Source of the DNA: an uncultured Butyrivibrio sp.
Lineage (GTDB): Bacteria; Bacillota; Clostridia; Lachnospirales; Lachnospiraceae
Direction: 5' to 3'
DNA: 35,489 nucleotides
Assembly (NCBI GenBank): GCA_910577605.1
Contig: CAJTON010000028.1
Coordinates: forward strand, 9,478 to 44,966
Below are positions 25,084 through 32,358 of the stretch, one piece after another (the stretch's first letter is position 1; each line of letters opens with the position of its first letter). The notes beneath the pieces are model-generated. The model made no database searches and had not been told where the DNA came from. It saw only the letters and a program-made list of their open reading frames with translations. Both the position numbers and the translations under genes were made by a program.

Positions 25084-25824
25084 ATGTTAAAATATATACA
25101 AAATGCAGGCGTGAGAGATGAAGTTAAGACAATGCGGGGCGGAAACGACATTGCCGAAAATAAAGATTGTATTACTTATAACGGTTATTATGCAAACAGT
25201 ATGCGAAACATGACAGAAGTTAATTATAATACAGATATGGTCTGGTACTCATTTGATGATAATAGAAAGCATCTTAATTTTCACATTATACCTCATCTGC
25301 AAGACGACGCTTACGAAAATTTGATAACAGATTATTATAAAAAAATAAAGTCGGAGTGGCGTAAAAAAACTGCCATTGCTCTTTTGCCTAAACAAGGAAC
25401 AACTCCTTGGACAAAAAATCATAAGTGGATGGAGGTTAGTATAGGCGGTTTTGTTTATATGCTTGCATTTCAATCTTTATATTGTGATGAAAACAAAAAG
25501 ATAGATGTTGATTTTGGAAAAATACAGTTTTATGCTTTTTCTGGCGATTACTCGGGACCGAATTTTGATAAGAACGGCGAGTTTAAAATGATGTATCCAT
25601 CCAAAGAGAGCTTTGAAAAACTGGATGAGGAAACTTGCCACTGTGTTCAAAATACAGATTATATAATAAAAAATATAGAGAATGACGAAAAAAATAAAAG
25701 TGATAATGGCATCCAATCATTGGTGAAGGATTTTATGATGTTCATAGCATCGAATTTGAAATTGAGAGCAAAGAAGTATAATGACTTAGCAAATCAAATT
25801 CAAAACAATAGAACAATCACATAG
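25084..25824 (+). CDS. Hypothetical protein, AT-rich accessory gene
   Basis: 246 residues, no signal peptide or membrane segment, rich in Asn, Lys, Tyr and Asp. I do not recognise a family. The codon use is much more AT-rich than the genes before it, so it was probably acquired. The AGAAGGA ribosome binding site at 25070-25076 fits ATG 25084 (7 bases) better than ATG 25078 (1 base). No co-directional partner is close: about 970 bases of mostly non-coding DNA follow. It is the first gene of the low-GC region. Confidence 0.65.
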   Translation: MLKYIQNAGVRDEVKTMRGGNDIAENKDCITYNGYYANSMRNMTEVNYNTDMVWYSFDDNRKHLNFHIIPHLQDDAYENLITDYYKKIKSEWRKKTAIALLPKQGTTPWTKNHKWMEVSIGGFVYMLAFQSLYCDENKKIDVDFGKIQFYAFSGDYSGPNFDKNGEFKMMYPSKESFEKLDEETCHCVQNTDYIIKNIENDEKNKSDNGIQSLVKDFMMFIASNLKLRAKKYNDLANQIQNNRTIT

Positions 25825-25989
25825 TAGTATCTCAATGCTTTTTTACTGCTGATTTTATTACAAAGTAGTAGCAACAACTTTCTAAAATCTGCTCTGATTT
25901 GGCATATTCCGTATTTTACGAGCAATTTACAACAAGACGAGATACTTGCAAAACATTGTATTTCGGGGCAAGCAAGGAGAATGAAACCT

Positions 25990-26073
25990 ATGATTAAGAT
26001 ACTTTTCGTCTGCCACGGCAATATCTTGAAATGTTCTGGAAAAGTTTGTAAAATCAATGATTTTATGGTTTGA
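25990..26073 (+). pseudogene. Relic of a low-molecular-weight protein-tyrosine phosphatase start
   Basis: ATG at 25990 opens MIKILFVCHGNI, the usual start of LMW-PTP proteins including the Cys8 of the CX5R phosphate loop. The next residues should be CRS, but the frame reads LKCSGKVCKINDFMV and stops at 26073. Only the first 12 codons match, so a deletion or recombination joined them to unrelated sequence. Confidence 0.4.
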
Positions 26074-26403
26074 TAAGGCGCTTACTACACCACTGCTACA
26101 CCATTTTCGAAAGAGCCTTGATGTGAATAAGCAGAATTACAAATTTAGATTTTTGGTATTAGGATGAACACTAGAGAAAAGAAATAATATCTGTTTTTGA
26201 AAATACGATAAAAATTGATTGTATTTTAACAGATGGTTTGCTGAAATGTGATTAGAAAAGCTGTGAAGTAGCGGTGGGGTTGACATCTAAAACTTGATAC
26301 TTTTTCAAACGAAGATATTAGAGATTGGTAGTCAGTGAAAATACCTGTTATTTTACAGAAAAAGTGTTAGAAAGATTGGAAAACAATAGAAAAGTCAGCC
26401 GTA

Positions 26404-26444
26404 AAAAGGGAATGTCAAGTGTTGTGGGCATTCCCTTTTAGTTT
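26404..26444 (+). terminator. Terminator-like hairpin in the decayed region
   Basis: AAAAGGGAATG (26404-26414) and CATTCCCTTTT (26429-26439) are perfectly complementary, 11 pairs, with a 14-base loop and T-rich right arm. No intact gene ends here, so it probably belonged to a lost gene. The short open stretch before it reads ERLENNRKVSRKKG. Confidence 0.65.
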
Positions 26445-26565
26445 GCTCAGAAGAGGTGATCTTTAACAGGAGAACGTCCTGAGTGTGTATGGAAAACGGC
26501 GAGGCACATAGCTGAACAGCAAGGATGTTTACCGTAAGAAAGAATCTTTCGAATATAAGGAGTAG

Positions 26566-26658
26566 ATTGTGGGCTGTCTAATTGAGAAAATTATAATCTA
26601 CGGGGTAAGGTTTGAGGTTGAATCCAAATTTGGACTGACAACGGATTTGATGAAATGA
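26566..26658 (+). pseudogene. Possible C-terminal relic of a site-specific serine recombinase
   Basis: A 30-codon open stretch without its own start, reading LIEKIIIY then FEVESKFGL, resembles the end of large serine recombinases (pattern LIEKIxVY, IEVxFKFG). The stop TAG at 26563-26565 separates it from more of the frame (VYRKKESFEYKE). The match is short and from memory. Confidence 0.3.
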
Positions 26659-26680
26659 AATAAATGAAGGGAAAATAAGA

Positions 26681-26709
26681 TTGAAAGAGTCATTTAATTG
26701 TGTTAAAAT
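26681..26709 (+). promoter_or_regulatory. Promoter of the methyltransferase-ATPase-receiver operon
   Basis: TTGAAA (26681-26686), 17 bases, TAAAAT (26704-26709). The leader to ATG 26793 is about 75 bases and contains a hairpin and a long palindrome. Confidence 0.72.
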
Positions 26710-26710
26710 A

Positions 26711-26737
26711 ATGATGGGAATTTTTAGCTTCCATCAT
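26711..26737 (+). promoter_or_regulatory. Leader hairpin of the methyltransferase operon
   Basis: ATGATGG (26711-26717) pairs perfectly with CCATCAT (26731-26737) at the very start of the expected transcript, followed by ATTTTC. It could be a stabilising 5' hairpin or a weak attenuator. Confidence 0.5.
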
Positions 26738-26755
26738 ATTTTCACACCGAAAGGG

Positions 26756-26771
26756 AATACTTATAAGTATT
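26756..26771. promoter_or_regulatory. 16-bp perfect palindrome, candidate operator
   Basis: AATACTTATAAGTATT is identical to its reverse complement over all 16 bases. It lies between the promoter and the ATG at 26793, where a bound repressor would block the operon. No helix-turn-helix gene is in the operon, so the binding protein is unknown. Confidence 0.55.
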
Positions 26772-26792
26772 GATGTAAATAGGAGTGAATTT

Positions 26793-27143
26793 ATGAATAA
26801 CACTGCTTATTTTTTCTGTGATGTAGATAATTTTGAACAATTGCAGGACAAAACATGGAACGCGCAACAGAGGAATTATAAGCGTCAAAAATATAAAGTA
26901 ATAGATACTGCTATTCTAAAAGATGAGCAATTTGATAGATTTAAAAAAAACATTTGTCAACCAGTGGATTTCCTTCAAAATGTTACTTCAAAATTGTGCT
27001 TTTCAGAAGAAAGTGAATACATTTGTTTAGCAGTAACAAACGAGCATAGTGATGCTATAATTTTGGTTTGTTCATTTCAGTACTCTTATCCGAAATTCGT
27101 AGCAGTTGTAAGGAGAAACAGTTGTGGAGAAAAAATATATTGA
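26793..27143 (+). CDS. Small protein, first gene of the methyltransferase operon
   Basis: 116 residues, soluble. Reads MNNTAYFFCDVDNFEQL at the start and AVTNEHSDAIILVCSFQYSYPK near the end; no family recognised. TAGGAGTGA precedes ATG 26793. Its 3' end overlaps the methyltransferase start by 20 bases, so the two are translationally coupled. This makes a functional link plausible, for example regulator, specificity partner or antitoxin-like subunit. It shares the low GC of the operon. Confidence 0.6.
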   Translation: MNNTAYFFCDVDNFEQLQDKTWNAQQRNYKRQKYKVIDTAILKDEQFDRFKKNICQPVDFLQNVTSKLCFSEESEYICLAVTNEHSDAIILVCSFQYSYPKFVAVVRRNSCGEKIY

Positions 27144-28353
27144 TATTTTTGCAGGATGTGGGGGACTCTCTTTGGGTTTGCATAATGCAGGCTGGAGAGG
27201 AGCGTTTGCTGTTGAAAAAAATGAAGATGCCTTTGCAACACTTAAGTATAATTTAATTGATCAGTTAAGACATTTTGAATGGGTTGATTGGATCGAAACA
27301 GAAAATCATGATATAAATGAGCTTTTGAAGAAGCACAGGGAAGAATTAGAAGGGTTAAGAGGGAAAATACCATTAGTAGTTGGAGGTCCTCCGTGTCAAG
27401 GATTTTCTATGGCGGGACAAAGAAATGCTAAGGATAAAAGAAATCAGTTAGTAAATTCATATGTGAGATTTGTAGAATTGGTAAGACCGGAATATATTTT
27501 TTTTGAGAATGTTCATGGCTTTACCATTGCTTTTAAAGATGAGAGAAATAATAATAAAAAAGGAATTCCTGCGTCAGTGTATATAATAAAAAAGTTGAAA
27601 AAGTTGGGATATGATTTGAAAGATGAGATTATCGACTTTTCAGAATATGGAGTGCCACAAAAAAGAAGAAGATTTATTTTGGTGGGATGTTTAAATGGAA
27701 AGGCTAAAGAATTTTTTACAATATTAAAAAATAATAGAGATGATTTTTTAGAAAAAAAAGGTCTTAAAGTCAATATTCCGATTTCAGAGGCGATAGGGGA
27801 CTTGTTAAAGGCAAATGGAGAAGTTGATTGTCCAGATTGCTTGAATTTTAAATCTGGATTATATGGTGAACCGATTAGCCAGTATGAACGCTTTATAAGA
27901 TTTGGAGTTAATGAGCAAAAGATACCAGATAGCCATAGGTTTGCCAATCACCGTGAGAACACAGTAATCTTATTTGAGAGAATGTTAAGAGAATGTGATA
28001 GAGGAAGAAGGCTATCTGGGAAAAAAGATAATATTGCTGAACTTAAAAAAAGAGGAGTGACGGTTTTGGATGCACAGCAAGTATGCAATACTATAACAAG
28101 CCATCCAGATGATTACATACATTATTTAGAACCTAGAATTATGACAGTCAGAGAGTGCGCAAGAATACAGAGTTTTCCAGACTGGTTTGAATTTAAAGGA
28201 AAGTATACGACAGGGGGACAGGCTAGAAAACTTGAAGTACCTAGGTATTCACAGGTAGGAAATGCAATCCCACCTTTATTTGCAGAACAGGTGGGAAAGG
28301 CATTGATTGAACTGATTAACAGGAGAGAGAATGGATTGGAATTTCAAAGTTAG
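27124..28353 (+). CDS. DNA (cytosine-5-)-methyltransferase
   Basis: 409 residues. Transfers a methyl group from S-adenosylmethionine to C5 of cytosine in a specific DNA sequence. Motif I is DIFAGCGGLSLGLH, motif IV GGPPCQGFS with catalytic Cys91, motif VI ENVHGF (Glu128), motif VIII QKRRRFILVG and motif X QVGNAIPP. The target-recognition region lies between VIII and X, about 200-330. GTG 27124 has AAGGAG at 27110-27115. No restriction endonuclease gene is adjacent. Instead, a GHKL ATPase and a receiver protein follow, overlapping by 23 and 4 bases. Confidence 0.93.
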   Translation: MEKKYIDIFAGCGGLSLGLHNAGWRGAFAVEKNEDAFATLKYNLIDQLRHFEWVDWIETENHDINELLKKHREELEGLRGKIPLVVGGPPCQGFSMAGQRNAKDKRNQLVNSYVRFVELVRPEYIFFENVHGFTIAFKDERNNNKKGIPASVYIIKKLKKLGYDLKDEIIDFSEYGVPQKRRRFILVGCLNGKAKEFFTILKNNRDDFLEKKGLKVNIPISEAIGDLLKANGEVDCPDCLNFKSGLYGEPISQYERFIRFGVNEQKIPDSHRFANHRENTVILFERMLRECDRGRRLSGKKDNIAELKKRGVTVLDAQQVCNTITSHPDDYIHYLEPRIMTVRECARIQSFPDWFEFKGKYTTGGQARKLEVPRYSQVGNAIPPLFAEQVGKALIELINRRENGLEFQS

Positions 28354-30631
28354 TACAGGGTTAAAGAATATTATTGGCCGGGAGTTGATTACCAATGAAT
28401 TTATTGCTATATTTGAGTTGGTAAAAAATTCTTATGATGCTGGTGCTAAAAATGTTGTTATAGAATTTAAAAATATATATTCGGAAAATAGCAAAATAAT
28501 TATCTCGGATGATGGGCATGGCATGAATGGCCAGGATATTCAAGACAAATGGCTTTTTGTAGCGTACTCGGAAAAAATAGAGGGCAAACGGGCGGGAACA
28601 TATAGAGATAATTTTGCAGAACGAGTATATGCCGGAGCAAAAGGAGTAGGACGTTTTTCATGTGATCGGTTAGGAAAAAATCTGAAACTGTTTTCAAAAA
28701 AAAACGGAGATGCTGAGATAAATTATATAGAAGTAGATTGGTCTGATTTTGAAATTGATTCTAAAGAAGAATTTATAAATGTGCCTGTTAGACATGGAAT
28801 TTGTTTAGAATTGCCTAGTGGTTTTGAATGTGGAACTACAATCGAAATTTTTGAATTAAGAAGTGAATGGAATAGGAATACTCTGTTAGAATTGAAAAAG
28901 TCTCTATCTAAAATGGTGAATCCTGATGCAGAATTAAGTAAAGACGATCAGTTTAACATATACATTAAGTGTGATGAAGAAATAGATAGTGATCAGATAG
29001 AGAGAAAAAAAATAGATGAATTAGAAAACAAAATAGCTGCCAGCGGACAAAATATTGTTAATGGAATAGTTGTAAATTACGTTTTTGAGACTCTAAATAT
29101 TAAGACTACTCAGATTAAGGTAGAGATTTCAGAAAATGGGGAAATGATCACTTCATCAATGTATGATAGAGGAACATTTTTGTTTGAATTAAAGCAAAAA
29201 AATCCATTTTCCACTTTACAGAATATAAAAATAAGACTATTTCAGCTGAATCGAGCAGCAAAAATTAACTTTAGAAAGATAATGGGAATGAAACAAGGGC
29301 AATATGGCACCATTTTTATTTATAAAAATGGTTTTAGAATCATGCCTTATGGAGAACCAGGAGATGATGTGTTTGGAATAGATAAGAGAAAAGCTCAAGG
29401 GTATAATAGAAACCTTGGTACGCGTGATTTAATGGGTCGCATTGAAATATATGGAAGTAGTGACTATTTACGAGAGACAACAAGTCGTGATGGCGGATTT
29501 ATAAAGACATCTACATATTTTGAGTTGGTTGATTTTTTTATTCAATATGCATTACGCCCATTAGAAAAGTATGTAGTAGGACTGATTAATTGGGGAGATC
29601 CAGATCAAGAAAGTGGTAGGTCTATTGAACCGGAAGAAATAAGGAGTGATATATTAAACTATATAACGGAGTATGAAAAATCGAAATTGTTAATTTCTGT
29701 AAATTGTAATCCAGAATTGTTTGAGATAGTTGATGAAAAAAGAGAAAATGATCAACCAAAGGAAATTAGCCAATTAAAACGAATGGCTGAGGAATTGAAA
29801 AGTGATGATTTGCAGAAATTAGCTCAAAAAATAGAGAAATATGATCGAAAAATCAAAAAAGAAAAGGCAGATGTTATAAGGAAGGCAGAAGAAGTTTCAG
29901 AAAAGTTGACACAAACAGAGAGGGAGTTAGAAACGACACATCGGCAAGCATTGTTTTTACGAAATTTGGCAAACCCCAAATATGAAAATGCAGTAGAATC
30001 ACTCCATATGATAAATACGTATGCAAAAAGCATAAAAACTAATCTAGATAAAGTGATAAAGGAAATGCGTCGTTGGGAAGGAACTCCGGAATATATTAAA
30101 ATTAGCAAGAGATTGTTTGAAATTATGAAAGCAACGCAGAAGATTAGTAGCACATATAACATTGTATGCCATGCGGACTATGATATTAAAAAGGGAAAGA
30201 TAGAGGATAATATTGTAGATTTCTTGTGTGAATACATAGAGGATGCACTCTTTCCGAGAACAGGAGAAATTTTAAACATTGAAATTAGAAGTGATGGCCA
30301 AACGCATATATTACAGTTTAATCCAATGGAATTTGGTATATTAATAGAAAATATTGTATATAACTCTTTGAAAGCTAGGGCTCATAATATTGTTATTAAT
30401 GTTATGGGGACTGATAAAGAAACTATTATTAGTTTTATAGATGATGGTGTTGGATTAAATTCCAATATTACTCAATCAGAGAAAATTTTTGAACTGGGTT
30501 ACACAACAACAAATGGTTCGGGAGTGGGGTTAGCTCATGTAAAAAAAATTATTGAAGATATGGGTGGAACTGTTGCGATTGATACAAATGTAAAATCAGG
30601 ATTCAAAATTGATATGAGGGTACGACAATGA
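28331..30631 (+). CDS. Dual GHKL ATPase (paraMORC-like N-terminus, histidine-kinase-like C-terminus)
   Basis: 766 residues, no membrane segment. The N-terminal GHKL domain has ELVKNSYDAGA and DDGHGM (from Asp60), then GAKGVGRFSCDRLGK as ATP lid. An S5-like segment follows (KNGFRIMPYGEPGDD, LGTRDLMGRIEIYG, about 325-380), as in MutL, MORC and Hsp90-type ATPases. Residues about 485-545 are a charged coiled coil. The C-terminal domain is of histidine-kinase type: ENIVYNSLKA (N box), DDGVGL (from Asp704) and GSGVGLAHVKKII (G2 box). No standard H-box is visible; LHMINTYAKSIK at about 555-570 could be a degenerate dimerisation helix. ParaMORC ATPases are known partners in restriction-modification systems. 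AGGAG precedes ATG 28331. Confidence 0.85.
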   Translation: MDWNFKVSTGLKNIIGRELITNEFIAIFELVKNSYDAGAKNVVIEFKNIYSENSKIIISDDGHGMNGQDIQDKWLFVAYSEKIEGKRAGTYRDNFAERVYAGAKGVGRFSCDRLGKNLKLFSKKNGDAEINYIEVDWSDFEIDSKEEFINVPVRHGICLELPSGFECGTTIEIFELRSEWNRNTLLELKKSLSKMVNPDAELSKDDQFNIYIKCDEEIDSDQIERKKIDELENKIAASGQNIVNGIVVNYVFETLNIKTTQIKVEISENGEMITSSMYDRGTFLFELKQKNPFSTLQNIKIRLFQLNRAAKINFRKIMGMKQGQYGTIFIYKNGFRIMPYGEPGDDVFGIDKRKAQGYNRNLGTRDLMGRIEIYGSSDYLRETTSRDGGFIKTSTYFELVDFFIQYALRPLEKYVVGLINWGDPDQESGRSIEPEEIRSDILNYITEYEKSKLLISVNCNPELFEIVDEKRENDQPKEISQLKRMAEELKSDDLQKLAQKIEKYDRKIKKEKADVIRKAEEVSEKLTQTERELETTHRQALFLRNLANPKYENAVESLHMINTYAKSIKTNLDKVIKEMRRWEGTPEYIKISKRLFEIMKATQKISSTYNIVCHADYDIKKGKIEDNIVDFLCEYIEDALFPRTGEILNIEIRSDGQTHILQFNPMEFGILIENIVYNSLKARAHNIVINVMGTDKETIISFIDDGVGLNSNITQSEKIFELGYTTTNGSGVGLAHVKKIIEDMGGTVAIDTNVKSGFKIDMRVRQ

Positions 30632-31545
30632 GTATGAAATTTAACATTCTATGGTTTGAGGATAATGAGGAGTGGTATGAAACAAATAAAGAAAATATTG
30701 AGGAATATCTAACGGGTAAAAATTTTGTTGTTGATTTTAAACGTTATGATAGTACAGATAAAATTAATGAAGTGACGGCAATTTGTGAATATGATTTAAT
30801 TCTCGTTGATTTAAAATTAGATCATAATACCAAAGGTACTAATGCTATACAAAGTATACGTGATAAAAATATTCTGTCAGACGCGTTGTTTTATTCTTCG
30901 GACGGTGTAGATAAAATAAGAAATGAAATGGGAATGGGGATATTTGAAGGCGTGTATTTTTCATCAAGAGATGATATACTATTTGAAAATAAGGTGGAAC
31001 AATTGATTGATAAGGCTGTTAGGAGGATGGAAGATATAGTTTCTACAAGAGGAATTTTAGTAGACAGTTTGAGTGAATTTGATGAAAAATTACGCTTTGT
31101 AATTATGAAATTTTGTTCTTCTTATTCTGGCACGGAAAAAGGGAAGGAAATAGATAAATATGCATATGATTTAATAGTTAAGCAAATAGATGACAATAAA
31201 AAGAAATGTGATTCTTTTCGGGAAGCTAATTTCTTGACAAATGCTTTAACAAATAGTTATTTAGTAGATTCTGCAAAATTGGCTCGAATTGTTCAACACA
31301 TTTTTAATATGCATTATCCCGAACAAAAGTATCGTAAAGATTTTTATGATACATATCTTAAAAAAATTATAACAGAAAGAAATAATTTGGCTCATGCAAA
31401 AAAGGAAACAGAGGGTAATGGTTTATTCTTTTTTGAGAAGAATGGAAAAAGAATTGTGTATGATTCAGCAAAATGTTCAGAAATTCGTTCAAACATAAAT
31501 TGTTTTGATGAAGAAATAGATAAAATGATTGAGCTGATAATATAG
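30628..31545 (+). CDS. Receiver-domain protein with HEPN-like C-terminus
   Basis: 305 residues. The N-terminal part (about 1-135) is a diverged receiver: acid pair Glu11-Asp12 in WFEDN, phospho-acceptor candidate Asp61 in LILVDLKLD, Ser in FYSSDG. The conserved lysine of the last strand is not obvious (VYFSSRDD), so it may be a modified receiver. The C-terminal helical part (about 140-305) has TERNNLAHAK, where Arg251 and His256 form the Rx4H motif of HEPN domains, many of which are RNases in defence and toxin systems. The ATGA overlap with the ATPase gene indicates tight coupling. I infer a kinase-to-effector relay; the HEPN call rests on a short motif. Confidence 0.72.
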   Translation: MSMKFNILWFEDNEEWYETNKENIEEYLTGKNFVVDFKRYDSTDKINEVTAICEYDLILVDLKLDHNTKGTNAIQSIRDKNILSDALFYSSDGVDKIRNEMGMGIFEGVYFSSRDDILFENKVEQLIDKAVRRMEDIVSTRGILVDSLSEFDEKLRFVIMKFCSSYSGTEKGKEIDKYAYDLIVKQIDDNKKKCDSFREANFLTNALTNSYLVDSAKLARIVQHIFNMHYPEQKYRKDFYDTYLKKIITERNNLAHAKKETEGNGLFFFEKNGKRIVYDSAKCSEIRSNINCFDEEIDKMIELII

Positions 31546-31639
31546 CAAAAATTTTAGGAGTATATGGAATAATCAAAATTTCGTTGTTTGAAAACGTGCC
31601 ATAACTGTTACAAAAGGTGGGGTGCTTTCTTATACCCTA

Positions 31640-31668
31640 TTGACTTTCTGTATTGTGTCTGCTAATAT
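31640..31668 (+). promoter_or_regulatory. Promoter of the tetR gene
   Basis: TTGACT (31640-31645), 17 bases, TAATAT (31663-31668). The operator-like element 31673-31687 lies directly after the -10. Confidence 0.75.
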
Positions 31669-31672
31669 GAAA

Positions 31673-31687
31673 GCATGTACTTGCATG
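31673..31687. promoter_or_regulatory. Putative TetR operator (tetR copy)
   Basis: GCATGTACTTGCATG, an imperfect dyad (CATG-YA-NN-TR-CATG), between the promoter and start of tetR. Its reverse complement matches 32324-32338, upstream of ilvB, at 13 of 15 bases. Confidence 0.55.
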
Positions 31688-31702
31688 AAGGAGGAAGTAA
31701 TC

Positions 31703-32278
31703 TTGGATGAAACAAGCCAGAAAATAATTGACGCAGCAATGACATTAGTCCGGAACAAAGGATATGTCGCAACAACTACGAAAGAGATTGCAAGGATAGC
31801 AGGTGTAAACGAATGTACTCTGTTCCGCAAATTTGAAAGTAAAAAGGATATTGTTTTGCAAGGAGCCAACCAAGCAGGATGGCGGGCAAATGTCACACCG
31901 GAGATTTTTGAAAATGTAACATGGGATTTGCGGAAAGATTTGGAAATGTTCATGAGGGCATATATTGACAGGATGACACCGGATTTCGTCAATCTGTCAA
32001 TCGGTCTGAGAGCGCCACAGCTCTATGAGGAAACCAAACAGCTCATTATGAAAGTTCCACAGGCTTTTTTGATGACATTTACCGATTACCTGAATAAGAT
32101 GCGTGAGATGGGAAAAATACCGGAGAAAGACTTTAAGACGCTGGCACTTACCGTATTTTCGGCAACATTTGGCTACACATTTCTGAATGCATCGTTTGGA
32201 AAAGAGCTTACGGATGTTGAAAAAGATGAGTACATTAAAGAAAGTGTGCAGATGTTTATAGAAGGAATCAATCAGTAA
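31703..32278 (+). CDS. TetR-family transcriptional regulator
   Basis: 191 residues. The N-terminal helix-turn-helix is typical: KIIDAAMTLVRNKGYVATT, then KEIARIAGVNECTLFRKF. The rest is the helical ligand-binding and dimerisation domain. I chose TTG 31703 because AAGGAGG lies at 31688-31694 with 8-base spacing; the longer frame from 31622 includes the promoter. It is followed by ilvBN, and a shared operator-like element suggests that it controls itself and ilvBN. Composition is intermediate between the housekeeping cluster and the methyltransferase operon. Confidence 0.87.
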   Translation: MDETSQKIIDAAMTLVRNKGYVATTTKEIARIAGVNECTLFRKFESKKDIVLQGANQAGWRANVTPEIFENVTWDLRKDLEMFMRAYIDRMTPDFVNLSIGLRAPQLYEETKQLIMKVPQAFLMTFTDYLNKMREMGKIPEKDFKTLALTVFSATFGYTFLNASFGKELTDVEKDEYIKESVQMFIEGINQ

Positions 32279-32283
32279 GGTTT

Positions 32284-32305
32284 GGCGCTGTCAGGTGGCA
32301 GTGCC
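32284..32305 (+). promoter_or_regulatory. Hairpin between tetR and ilvB
   Basis: GGCGCTG (32284-32290) pairs with CAGTGCC (32299-32305), one G-U. It is followed by A-rich rather than T-rich sequence, so it is not a standard + strand terminator. tetR and ilvBN may therefore be read as one unit. Confidence 0.4.
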
Positions 32306-32323
32306 TAAAAAATATATGTTATG

Positions 32324-32338
32324 CATGCAAGCACACGC
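32324..32338. promoter_or_regulatory. Putative TetR operator (ilvB copy)
   Basis: CATGCAAGCACACGC matches the reverse complement of the element at the tetR promoter at 13 of 15 positions. It lies 20 bases before the ilvB start. No clear promoter is seen directly upstream. Confidence 0.5.
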
Positions 32339-32358
32339 ATTAAGAAATGGAGGAAGTT

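Larger units (their letters stand above)
25825..26792. other. Non-coding, decayed region before the methyltransferase operon
   Basis: No full gene is visible over 968 bases. It contains a 12-residue match to a low-molecular-weight protein-tyrosine phosphatase start (25990), a perfect terminator-like hairpin (26404-26439), a possible recombinase C-terminal relic (26566-26658), and the promoter and operator elements of the downstream operon. The rest shows scattered stops in all frames and looks like eroded mobile DNA. Confidence 0.6.

Noticed and set aside
26280..26308. Promoter from TTGACA at 26280
   Set aside because: No -10 hexamer at 16-18 bases; the nearest TATA-like box is only 11 bases away and no gene follows.
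27124..28353. Classical type II restriction-modification pair
   Set aside because: No gene with a recognisable endonuclease motif adjoins the methyltransferase; neighbours are an ATPase and a receiver protein.
32279..32358. T-box or other riboswitch before ilvB
   Set aside because: The gap is too short, and the T-box core (GGNACCGCG) is absent; only a small hairpin is seen.
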